A stretch of DNA of 64,000 bases, taken from NCBI RefSeq assembly GCF_949628265.1, contig NC_088786.1, positions 32,571,681-32,635,680 on the forward strand, read 5' to 3'. The notes under the pieces are model-generated. The model saw only the letters and a program-made list of their open reading frames with translations. It was not told the DNA's origin and searched no databases. The translations under genes and the position numbers were made by a program. Every line of letters begins with the position of its first letter. Position 1 is the stretch's first letter. Below, one piece after another: positions 38,935 to 50,290 of this stretch. Origin of the DNA: Cloeon dipterum. Lineage: Eukaryota; Arthropoda; Insecta; Ephemeroptera; Baetidae.

Positions 38935-41900
38935 ATGAGCGGCGAAGCGGCCAGACGGCCAAAGTGCGCCAGATGCAGGAACCACGGCATGATTTCTTGG
39001 CTCAAGGGCCACAAGCGACACTGCAAGTACAAGGACTGTGCCTGCGTCAAGTGCAACCTCATCGCCGAGCGCCAAAGGGTCATGGCTGCACAGGTCAGTC
39101 CGCAGCCCTTCGATTCGCTGCGATCAGAGTTGACTAATAACTTCCAAATCAAATAACTGCATGACAGGAAATCTTTACTGTTTATTATAAATCATAAAGT
39201 TTGGGAATCAATTAAGGAATTGCATTCTAAAATGCCGATAATAAGAGGTAATCCCTAGCAGAAAAGTAGATTTCATAACGTTTAATTGGGATTTTTTTGT
39301 GAAAACTTGTTTTGAAATAATGTTTTACTGTGTGATTGACTAAATTTATTTCACACTCCGCACTCATGAAATATCTGAGTGAATTATTGGGATATAGCAA
39401 AAATATTTAGTTCCTCTTTCGTCTTTGTGTGAAAATTTTGTAATCAGCATGTTTTTGGGTATCATTTTAACGATTGAAGCGCTGGCAATCTATCTGCTGC
39501 GACGTATCTACTGTCTTTTGTTAATTATAAATTATAATTTATATACTGTTTATTGCTCATGTTGAATAATGGCATGCCAAAATGATTGAAATTCATGAAC
39601 AAAGGCAAAAAATGACAAGCAGTATCTGAACGAACGCTCGAAGCAAAAAATTGATTCGTCGTTGTCACAATGCCGTCAGCGTTTGTGAAAATAAATACCA
39701 ATCCCAAAAAAGCATGTTTTTTATTAAGAAAGCCTCAGTCCTCTGTGAAAATAGGATTGAGTTGCAAAAAATTTAATTGAAAATCATAGGTTCCAGCACT
39801 CACGGCAGTATGTCACATAATATTTCATGCTCATGATTGATGCAGAATTAAGTATCGGTTTGCATCCAATTGTTTTCCACGTCCAACACTGTTTTACGAC
39901 TAAAATACTGGGATCTTTTATGCGGTCTCGCATATATGGAGAATGTGTGTTTTTTTTTTAATTTTCACTCGCAGTAAACCCATCCTATCTTATGAATGAA
40001 TTTATTATTAAACGCATATATGCGTGCGACACTAATCCTATATACAAACAATTCTTACAAGTCTTTGCTGCTTTTCTTAAACTAATTCTTTTTACTACAC
40101 ATTTCAAAATATGATTTTTTTCACACTGTTCCCCACAAAATCTACATTTACAAATCTCCTGAGGTTCATAATGGTACATCTGAGTTGAACAGAACAAATA
40201 GTGATATCCATGGCATGCAAATCGAGTAAATACATGTCTATCTACAAAATTCGGCACCCTCCAATTCCCATTCAACATTGTTTGAGTTTCATAAAATGCA
40301 TCACAAATCAATAAGCGTCTATTTATAATCTCTATGTTAACAAACTTCTTATAATTATCAGTTTCAGGGAGATCATATTTCATTTTTAGATCTGTAGCAA
40401 AAAAGTTTAAATCTTTGGCCACTAGTTCATAAACGTAACGCGATCTATTGTATTTAGAGATCCCCAGCACTTTCTTTAGGTATCGGGTTTTGACTCCTAT
40501 CTTATTAATTTTTTTTTTTATAAATTCTTGAACTATCTTTTTCTATGGATTACCTCATAATAATTTTAATCTACTTTCACCTGAAGCTTCTGAGATGACT
40601 TACTTTATATATTTTGTTATAAATCTATGGCATTCTCCTGCTTGCTTTTTAACAAATGATATATCAATTTCTTTATTCATTTTGAATTCAGTAGATATCA
40701 CTCTTAAATAACAAATAAGTAAATAGTTTTCTTAATGTCCTTGATTATTGTAGACACTCTGTCTGTAAAAACACTGTCCCAATTTTAAGCTTGCACGTGT
40801 GCATGTGTTACAATAGCTCTGAGTCATTGTGTTTTACAAATTTAACCGAACAAAAGAAAAATCCAAGCAGGGAATTAGCGCAATTTCGTTTCAAATTTAA
40901 ATTTAGCTTATTTAAAAACGTAAAATTCAAATAATTTTGTGCTTATCAATTTGAGAATTTCTGGATATTTAAGTGAATCAAACAGCATTATTAATCATGC
41001 ATCTACTTATTTTGCTTTATCTTGCATTTCGAATCATGAATACAAAATTATTGTTATCGGACTAAAAACAAAATATTTGTACTAATGCGTTGTTCAAATT
41101 GAAACGCTTCAAGTAAAACAAATTAAACTAAAATTAGCTAGCTGTTCTTTTAACTCTCATGCTAACCAACTGATCATAATACATTAACAAAAATTCAAAT
41201 TAATCAAAACAAAACAATAACAAAATGTAGGATATTCCACTTTTTCAAGATTAATTTCCAAGAATTTTTTTATAGATAGCGCAGAGAAAAATAGATTTGA
41301 TTCCTCTTGATTGTGGTTTTGCATGCCATGACTATCCAGGGTAGTATTTATATTAATGTAAAACAGTGGTAAAGAGCTGCTGTAATTGAGATTTGGCTGC
41401 TCTTACACGCGCAGAGGCCAATAATCATTATTTCGATTTCCAAAAAAGATAAGCCAATTAAGAAAAAAAGCTACACTAATTTATAAATAAATTACGCTTG
41501 CTCAACTGGGAAAGAGACAATCCTAAACATTAAAAACAAATTGAGGAAAATTCATGTGATAATGGAACTGGAAATTTCCTATTTGCTTAGACTATCAAGA
41601 GTTTAATCGTCATTCTGTGGCGGTGAGTCGTACGGACACCATAAAAACTATCAAATTTAAAAGTTATTGCTCGTTTCTCAATGGTTAAAATAAATTTCAT
41701 GGTTTTGTGCCATTGAAATCCTCTTGATTGAACAACACTAGAATGTGCACGAAATTTCTAATTCCCCTAACATATAATTTACTGGTGATATTAAAATTTT
41801 CTTGATCTTTGAAAGTAGCTTAATATTAGAAAGAAATGTAGCGAAACACGCACACTCGCTTGCGACACAAACATAACGAAATGTTTACACTAGTATATGT

Positions 41901-44900
41901 TTCTTCTATTTATTGTTATTAATATTTTGTTGTTTGAGAATCATTTGTAAATGCGCGGACAGAAACGGAGAAGCTTCGATTTTTGTACCGCTGTGTAATA
42001 CAAATAAAGGAAATTAAATTAAATTAAAAATAAATTTTGTGATTAGTTGAGTTGTTGCAAGAGAGAGAATTATTATCACAGTAGATATAAGTTGCGGGGT
42101 GGTCTCTCGTTATTTTCAGTTTCTCTTTCACAGATAAGATACACATATATAAATTTTGTTGACTTTGAAAAACTTTCCGTATCCAAATATTTTGATTCTC
42201 AAACTTGTCTCATGGCATTATATAATAAATGTGGGATCTTTTAAAGTCAGTGTTTTTAGCGGGTTTTTTCATAACAAGAAAGGGGAGTAAATCACAATAG
42301 TAAAAAAGGAAACGTTTTTGACAATGGACTAACAGGGTTGACTGGACCACACGAGACGTTTGTGTTGCACATTTTACTTCCTAGATTTTTGGGAGAAGGC
42401 AGAGAATAAATCAATGTTTCGGGCCGACCTCCCAAGAGAGGGAGGATGTTTTCATTCGCCTCTCGCCTGAAGCAATAATTCTGCTGCTTCCAGTGGACGC
42501 CAAGTCAAACAAAGAAATCTCACACTCGTCCTAAGGGAGTCAATCTAACTTAATTTGCAATCCTCCGCTCCTCTCCGCCAACGCTAATGTATTGACCGCT
42601 ACACTCCTCACTCTTGCCAAGTCAAAGCTACACCAAGACGAACTTGCTAAATTTACTATAGCGATGCAAAAGTTAATTATATAATCGACCGAGGATACAG
42701 CCAACCCAAACAAACCAAAATATTACCAATATTTAAATCTTTGCTCTCACATTCGTTCTGAATGTGTGCTGGCTACATTTTTATCGAGTTGATTGTCAGA
42801 AATTTTTAAATGGAAAAAATAATTTTATGAAAATATTAAAAATTACTCACAATTGACCAGTTGCATAAACCCTTAGTTATTGAAGCCGCCAACAGATGGC
42901 TCAACCACAGACTTTCTTAAAAATTTTGTTTTAAGCGGTTTTAAGGCATATTCGCTGCGATTTCAGACTCAATCTAACTATTTTGCTTTTTTTTAAATTA
43001 ATTTGCTAATTTTTGACGTGCTGAAAACCAAAATCGGTTCAGCCATTCGCCGTAGAAACGTTGGAAAAGATTTTTTTATTTCAAAAAATAGTTTTTCACG
43101 ATTCTACGGCGATTGGCTGAACCGATTTTGGTTTTCAGCACGTCAAAAATTAGCAAATTAATTGAAGAATGCACAGTAGCTAGATTAAGTCTGAAATCGC
43201 AGCGGAAGGGCCTTAAAAGCGAAAGTCTACGGTGGCGCCATCTGTTGGCGGCTTGGAACACTTAGGGTTTATGCAACTGGTGAATTGCACAGTTTATTAC
43301 AATCTGTGTAAATTGAATGTATGAAATATCCATGAAATGGGACTACAATGAACAGGCAAAGTAAATGAAAACTTTGTACACGATTTTTCTCTTTCCATGA
43401 ACGAATAATCAACAAAATTTTCAATTCCTTATATTAAATTTCATAGAAACTTAGACTAAAAGAAATAGCCATTGAAGTAGCCCTCTTTCGAACCACTTGG
43501 CTTCGGATTATTGGATTTCGACTGTCGATGTGGGTGTTCCTTGGCGGTTAATTCGATAAGTAGTCGTCTATATGCATGTTTGTAGTATGTGCGTAATGAG
43601 GGGTGAGAGGCTGACGCAGATGTTGTTTGTCCTACGAATGTGTGTAGCTACGACTACATACATTTGCGGTGGAAACACGCACGCTCGCACGCACAAGCCG
43701 CAAATGAAACACGAGATTCTTCTCTTCTCAGACCGCTAATGGAAAGCGAGAGCCCCCGCAGCTCTGGTTTCTTACGCACTGCGCACGCTGTGTCAATATC
43801 TGACTGATACCATTCGCATCTCGCACACACACACCCACGCAGTTGGACTGCGTGTGTGTACTTTTCTATTAGCATTAGCTCTAATGAGCGGACATGCAAA
43901 CATCAATGCACAATCGTTGCCAATCAACCTTGACTAATTTTCAATTTCATTCATTTTTTTCCCTAAAAATGAATGAAATCTTTATAAAAGCCCGTTGGCT
44001 CAAATTGTTAAGGCATTTTCTCAGCTCCTCACAATCAGTGAGCCTTTAATTAATAATGAAATGTACAGATTAATTTATCGTACCTTCAATTATACTGAGC
44101 TAGAGGTCGGGATCGGAATGTCAAAGCAACGGGAGATCATTGAGCATTTTGGGGATCTAATACTGCCCAATGTCAAGAGATAGCAAAAAGGTGGGTTTTT
44201 TAGTAACTTGAAATGCTCAAATAATAGCTCAATGAACTGAGAGGTGCACTCAAAGAGTAAAAATATAATTGAGGAGTTTTTTTCCGTTTTTTTTTATCAA
44301 TTTCAAAGGTTGTTTTTGAAACATGCAATTCTATTGTAACCTCTCAGTAAAATTATTACATCACCGAGAAAAAAGGACAGTGCAGAGGATTAGAAATGTT
44401 TTCGATGAATGTAATTTTCGTGTTCGCAGGTTGCATTGAAAAGACAGCAGGCGGCGGAGGATGCAATTGCATTGGGTCTGCGGGCGATGGCTACTGGACA
44501 GCAATTTGGGTTTCTACCACCAGGACCAGTTTTTGCAGGCGTGGACGATGCTGCTGAGGAAACAACAAAGAAAAGTGAAGAGAGTGCTCCAGAAGAATTA
44601 GCTTCAATCACGACACAAAGTCAAGGTACGAACCAAAATTTATCTGAACAGTTTGATTTGTTTATGAGGATCTTATCGCACGAAGATTTCACAATTTAGA
44701 GATCACATTTTTTTACTGATTAGAATCGCATCAATTTATTTATCAACTTAATAAAATAATAACTAACAAAGATAATTTCACCAGCCCGTTGGCTCGCATT
44801 GTTCAGGCATTCTCAGGATCGAGCGTCAAAGCAGTGGGAGATTTGAGCTGTTAGGTGATCGAATACTCATGGGTCAGAGATGGTTAATTTAGTGAATCGA

Positions 44901-47900
44901 AATACTCAAATTGCTGACTCACCACTTGCTGGTTTTCGCACCTTTCCAGTGAATTGAGGGACAAATGTCTGGCGTTTCAATCAAAGACCTCGGTGCGGAG
45001 AGGCAAAATGATGGCCACATTGGGCCCAAGCTCCTCTGCGGCCACTCAGGTCAATGTTGTTGAGCTCAGCGGTGTTATTGGGACCTGGTGAGCTCATAGC
45101 CCACGGGATGTGCTGAGCAGAGGTTAAAAAAATACTTTTCTCAATTAGAAAAATGATATTTAATCTCAAAATGATGCGGGCATTACGGGAGCAGACAACA
45201 ATAACAGCATTACGTTATGTCTACTATCAAAGGCAAACAAAATCAAGAAATTTGTGGTTCAAAATTATAAATTATTGATAAAGAAAAGATAGTAACTTTC
45301 GGTTTTCAATCGTGCCGCATTTATAGCTGCATAAAAATTAACCAGCTAGAAACTCGTGTCGTGAAAATTAGGTGTTCCATCCATTCTGCTCTTTGTGCAC
45401 CGGAAGGAGTCATGCTAGGGCAAAAAACATTAATCATTTTTTATAGCTGGTCAGGTGACACGTTGAGGAATGTTTTCTGCCGGTCGGTGAGAGAATGTAA
45501 GGGAGGTGGAAAAGATCTGACGGTAATTTAGACCATTATTTCGCAAAAGTGTCTGTTCATTTTATGGTCCAGAGAATATCTGCCACCAGCTTGCCCTCAT
45601 TTATGGCTCTAGGTATTCTAAAGAATTTGACAAAATGAAACAATATTTTATCATAAAGAGTTCCCATTCTACCCTCTCATTTTCTCCTATAAATTATAGC
45701 TCCTAAGCCGGGCGGTAAATATGTTTTTAGTCAAACAATATCTCAATAGCTCAACAAGAAAAAATTTTCCGGCATGGGTCACTGCACTTTATAACTTTCC
45801 CTATTCTAAAAGCTATTTTGCTTTTATGACTTTCCTTTTGTTAAGCCAGTGGAGTAAAATTTATCCATCTATATGACAGTTTTACACGCAGCGCTTCCCA
45901 GTTTGTTCTTTGGCTGGAAATTACGATTTCATTCAAAGAGATCCAAATTTCAACAAAATAGAAATAAAAGGGAAATTTCCTCAAGCCAAACCCCATTTAG
46001 TAATCTTTAAATAAAAGAGTTATCAAGCAGCTGCATAAGATTATCTAGAAAAAGAGAAAAATTGAAAACAGTCTTTATCCTGATTTAAAGAGTTTACTTT
46101 TTACTTTTTATTATTTTCCCCGACTCTGTGTAAATGATTTTTATTGGCTTTATTTCACACTCTGTCAGCACACCAAATTTGTTACCAATAACGCATTCAT
46201 TTTTTCTCGAATGTGATTTTGTTCGAGAAAGATCACCCTTTTGGATAGTTTGAAAATAATTTATGGTGTGGCAGTTCCCGCCACTTACTGGCGCGAGTAA
46301 ATTGATTGTTTACAACAAAAAAATCTATCACAATGAATATCTTACCCCTAGACTCTACTTAACCCGATCGTGACCCACAATGGCTTAGTTGCCCCTCATT
46401 TTTATGATTTCTATACATGAAAATGCACCACCGTAAATAGGTTGATGGGGCAAGGAAATAATACATTAATCAAATTTTCTTCTCGTTAGTCAACTTAAAT
46501 TGTAAGACGATTTATTTTATTTTAAATGCTTTTCAGCTATTTAGACTGAATTTAACCAGACTTTTTATGTGGGAGTCAAAAAACAGGGCGCTTAAACATA
46601 TTAAAGAATAATTCTTAAAGACAACAATGTTTTAAGACCCCCTGAGTTGCATGATTGACGCCATTTTTCAGTAAAAAATTGATTATATTGTTGAAAATCT
46701 GTTATTTTTTGTTTTCCGACAACCGAGCTAAAAAATGAAACACAATAGAAAGAGGGATGATACTGGAAAAGCCTGGAAAATGCTTGTTGCCAATGCATAA
46801 ACTCGTCCCTTAGGATTCAGTTAAAGCCTAAATTGACCTAAGGAGCGCTGTAATTTTTTGAGAAAATTGGCTGGAAAGTTAGCGTGCTTTTCAAATGGCA
46901 ATGGCTGTCTCCTTACTTGAAATCCGATTTAATTTCAAAACCAAGAGTTTCCCCAATAAGTGGCATACGCCGTTGGATAGATCTCGACCAGAGGAATCGG
47001 AATCTGCCAAGAAAATATTATGTTCGAGCATTACATTTTGGAGAAAATTGGCAAAATTTGAATTTGTATTGTAGGAAGATCATTTTTTTACTATTGCAAA
47101 TTGTTGAACAAATTGTTTATCGGTCAATTGTTTATGTCATCCAACAATTCAAATAATTTTCAATTGTTGCCCAGTGTCATTCCACTTTAAAAAACACTCA
47201 ATTTCATGAGAAAACTGATCAAGTATTCGAAAGCTTTTTTAAAATCAATGAGAGTGAAACCTTGTTTACAATTTTCCTTTAAAGAAAGAACAATGCTGCG
47301 TATTTTCTTTTCCCACTGTGCCTGTACATATAATTTTTGGTTTTGTATTCAATACTTTGACGAAATTTTACGGGTCAAAGGACAACATTGGCATGAGTTC
47401 AATCAAACTCAATGCAAATCCATTTTTATAATTTTTTGTGAATATTTAGCCACGTTGTGAAATAAAAATTAATTTGATTGCGCAGAAACCAATTCCGACG
47501 GCGAGGATGCCTCGGAGGCGGCGGCAGCGGCGCCGGTGCAGGACGAGCTGCGGCTGTCGTCGCTGGAGACGCTCTCGCGGGTTTTTCCTCACAAGAAACG
47601 GGCCGTGCTGGAGCTGGTGCTGCGTCGTTGCGGCCATGATCTACTCAGGGCAATAAAGCACTTCGTCCGCCGCTCGGAAGGCGCCCCTTCGACCGATCCG
47701 CCACCCATGCCAAGTCCAGCCGCGGCAAGCAGCGCGTTCAGCCCTCCGGCGCCCGAGTCACCACCGGTCGCCCACCAGAACCTGCCGTTCCTGGCGCCGC
47801 CGCCGCCGCCACTCATGTTCGGCGAACACAACTTCTTGGCGCCGCTGCCGCAGCTGCTGCTGCCACCAGCCTACAGGACTTCCCTCGGCTGCTACCTGCC

Positions 47901-47976
47901 CGGCTGCATCGAGTGCGCCAGGACGCAGGCCACGCAGCATCACCTCCTCGGCGTCAAGGTTCATCAGGAGCCCTGA
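38935..47976 (+). CDS. dmrt93B: Doublesex/mab-3-related transcription factor, dmrt93B type
   Basis: DNA-binding regulator with a DM zinc module. Exons 38935-39093, 44430-44625 and 47486-47976 join in frame to 281 aa. The DM domain (about residues 8-65) has C11, C14, H17, H26, C30, C35, C37, C40 and reads [20 protein letters not shown] then …[20 protein letters not shown] across the exon 1/2 boundary. Residues about 142-178 ([20 protein letters not shown]… [14 protein letters not shown]) are a DMA domain, found in dmrt93B and dmrt99B but not dsx. [11 protein letters not shown] and KCNLIAERQ favour dmrt93B. The C-terminal part is Pro-rich. Introns of 5.3 and 2.9 kb carry several mobile elements. 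Poly(A) signal AATAAA at 48074-48079. Confidence 0.93.
39985..40533 (-). pseudogene. Non-LTR retrotransposon (LINE) C-terminal remnant
   Basis: Open on the minus strand for about 180 codons with no start Met; the upstream frame ends in a TAG. It contains [20 protein letters not shown] followed by [10 protein letters not shown], the (K)TRFLKKVLG.(S/P)K.T..R.VYEL block seen after the reverse transcriptase core in arthropod LINEs, and a terminal cysteine cluster [18 protein letters not shown] of the C-x2-C…H-x3-C kind. No RT catalytic motif is present. It lies antisense in dmrt93B intron 1. LINE origin is an inference from pattern; the clade is unknown. Confidence 0.55.
42847..43295. mobile_element. 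Long foldback (palindromic) element
   Basis: Two arms of about 200 nt are inverted copies around a short A/T-rich centre (about 43058-43101). The outer part ccagttgcataaaccct and gccgccaacagatggc occurs inverted at both ends, and the inner arms 43018-43057 and 43102-43141 (gtgctgaaaaccaaaatcgg…) match almost perfectly. One arm carries insertions of about 15 nt. No coding capacity. Exact ends and target duplication are not clear; the similarity extends to about caatt(g/c)acc. It lies in dmrt93B intron 1. Confidence 0.85.
43990..44230 (+). repeat. SINE-like repeat, copy 1 (head region)
   Basis: Begins gcccgttggctcaaattgtt, aligned with copy 2 at 44784, and includes gggatcggaatgtcaaagc and gggagatcattgagc. 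The head resembles a tRNA-derived promoter (A-box-like TGGCTCAAATTGTTAAGG), but the B box is not convincing. It lies just upstream of dmrt93B exon 2. Confidence 0.5.
44784..45110 (+). repeat. SINE-like repeat, copy 2 (fullest copy)
   Basis: The head gcccgttggctcgcattgtt matches copy 1. From about 44860 the sequence matches, inverted, 13352-13600 over about 250 nt. This copy links the head of copy 1 to the tail of the FAM89-intron copy, so the three define one family of at least 320 bp. It lies in dmrt93B intron 2. Confidence 0.6.
46751..47186 (+). mobile_element. TTAA MITE, copy C (436 bp)
   Basis: Runs from AGAGGGATGATACTG to CAGTGTCATTCCACT, with TTAA intact on the right (47187-47190) and mutated on the left. 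Full-length match to copy A (inverted) and copy B. It sits in dmrt93B intron 2, 300 bp before exon 3. Confidence 0.8.
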
Positions 47977-48073
47977 GAGATAGAAATCATTCTGCTGTCT
48001 GTGTGTGAATGTTTTTTATTTGCGAAAATGTACATTTTGTTATTTATAATTTATTGAAATGTGTAGCGGTTCA

Positions 48074-48079
48074 AATAAA
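48074..48079 (+). terminator. Poly(A) signal of dmrt93B
   Basis: AATAAA about 98 nt past the stop codon, in an AT-rich 3' UTR. Confidence 0.6.
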
Positions 48080-48899
48080 AGAATACACGTACAAAGCAGA
48101 GTTTGAATAATTAATCTATTTGCTATATTTATTACAATTTCTCAAAGTTATACTAGATCGTAATAATCCCCGAAAAAACCAAATAAAAGGTTGAGAAAAT
48201 TTGGGAGAACAGCAATTTCTCATATTAAATTGATGATTTTATTAATAGCAAATCACTTGATTTATATGATTGGTAATTCATGATAGAACTTTCAAAAACA
48301 ATTATAAAGCATGAAGTAGAAAAGGCAGCTTTAAAATACTTTTAATAAACATGGAATATTAAAAGAGTTGGTTTTTAACTAAATGTGAAATTCAAAAGTT
48401 CGACTATTAATTCAAAAGCTTCCAATCGTTGCGGAGCAATCAAACGAGCTTGAATCGTTAGATCCTAAGTCATTAGAACCTTAAAATCCCCCAAAACTGT
48501 AAAATCCGACTAAAAAACGTTTAAAAACAGCCTATAGAAAACTTTTAAAGCCGTCTAATTCGGTTAATTGCCCAGGGAACTATGCATCAACATGATTGGA
48601 TCAGAAAATTTGTCTCACAATTTAGATTTTTGAGGGATTTTTTGGCCCGAAATTAATTTTTATCATTTTACTAGAAAAAAATCATATTTTCCCTCGTAAA
48701 AACCGTAAAAACTGGTGTTTAATAAAACAAAAAATAAAAGAGCACACTTATTTTTGTGTTGCTAATTTGCAGTTTGAAAGAAGAATAAAACTAATCAATT
48801 TCAACTCATTTGAGTTTGAAGGCTAGAAATATGTATTTTGCACCAGAAAACAGTCTAAAATGGTCGGATATTTTGAGAAAAAACGTCTAAATTACACAA

Positions 48900-50290
48900 C
48901 CCTAAACTAGAGCACTGTGCGGTGTAAATTTTCATTACCATGGTAACCGCATTTTTTTGAATCAAAAACCGCAACCGCACCACAACCGCATCGGTCTTGA
49001 CGAAAACCGCAGTTGCGGTAACCGCAAAATTACCGCAAAACCGCAATTTATTTAATGTATTAGAACAAAATAGTTTTGTTTTGGCAAGGCTTTAAATTTC
49101 ATTATTTCTGCGTGCAACTCCAAATCTCGGGTTTTAACCATCATAATTGCAAAAACTTTTCACCATTAGACTCTCGTCTTGACCTCCCCTGAGCAGCTGA
49201 AGGGTTTAGGTGTTCTTAACCTCCACCCCTATACTTCAAACCCATCGAAAATGAATAACATTTTATAGCTCTGGGTAATTTTATTAATTTACATTTTATT
49301 AAAAAATATTTTTTTAGTTTTGGTTGAATGGACGGGGAGGTAATTCAGTAGGAATATAGGATGATTTTAAATGTTTTGAAGCCAAGTCCATGCAAATGGT
49401 AGCATGTTAATTTTTTATTAAAATTGTAGCAATGGGGTTGAAAGGGGAAGAGGGTAAGCTCCCCCTAAACACTTTGCCTGTTTAGTGGAGGTCAAGACGA
49501 GTCTATCGGTGGGAAATTTTTGCAATTCTGATGGTTTGAACCTGAGATTTGGAGGTTCATAGAACCCAAAAATTGGAAAATGTCATTTATATTAATTTAT
49601 GAAATAATTATCAAGATATACTAAAAATAACGCCATTCTGAAAAATTTGGCCTCGTTTTTTTATTGCGGGCACACATTTAAGTGGCTCTTGATCCGATCA
49701 ACTTGTCCACTAAAAGATGCCAATAATTATATTGAATTTATGATGCATCAATAACGTTGTAGTAGTTGTTTGTCTTGATAATAGATTTAACACGTAATTT
49801 ATTGAAAGGAGATTTTTTAAAATGTTTGTATTATTATAAAATGCCTATTTCCAGGTATTACAACAGCGTTATACACATCTATTGTTCTATCTTCCTTGAA
49901 GACATTTGGACCATGTTTTACAGCGTTCCCTTGAAAATTGATATTGTTTTTAATGATTTTAATTCTAATTTTATAATTTGCTTCCTGGAAAATGCAAAAA
50001 AAATCGCGGTATTTAATCCGACTTCTTAAAAAATGCTGCATTTTTGCGCATTTCAAACTTGGCGAACCCTGACTTAATACTAATACATTTAAAAAATAGT
50101 CGCATGTAATTTTTAAAATGGTAAATTTTGATTCTTAAGATTTGCGGTTTTTTGCGGTTCCACCGCAACCGCAAAACCAAAACCGCAACCGCACCGCAAC
50201 CGCAAAATTATAGCCGCATCTGCGGTTGTGGTGTGCGGTTTGCGGTTTTTTTGTACCACAACCGCAACCGCACAGTGCTCTACCCTAAAC
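48900..50290. mobile_element. 1.4-kb non-autonomous hAT-like element with TSD
   Basis: Element 48908-50282 has perfect 16-bp terminal inverted repeats (TAGAGCACTGTGCGGT / ACCGCACAGTGCTCTA) and is flanked by identical 8-bp repeats CCCTAAAC at 48900-48907 and 50283-50290. Both subterminal regions (48925-49050 and 50140-50275) are packed with CCGCAA/TTGCGGT words in both orientations, as expected for transposase-binding repeats. No open frame resembles a hAT transposase or its dimerisation domain. An internal inverted repeat (49118-49190 with 49488-49556) suggests a nested or captured foldback. Confidence 0.9.
49118..49556. repeat. Internal inverted repeat nested in the hAT-like element
   Basis: Arms of about 70 nt: ctccaaatctcgggttttaa… to cgtcttgacctcccc on the left, and ggaggtcaagacgagtctat… to cctgagatttggaggttc on the right. 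The spacer is about 300 nt. It is either part of the transposon or a second element inserted into it. Confidence 0.7.

Noticed and set aside
38730-39137. 135-codon plus-strand frame over the dmrt93B first exon
   Set aside because: It reads the DM-domain exon out of frame; the true frame begins at 38935.
50141-50280. CRISPR-like short repeats (CCGCAACCGC)
   Set aside because: Spacing is irregular, both orientations occur and it lies at a transposon end in a eukaryotic genome.
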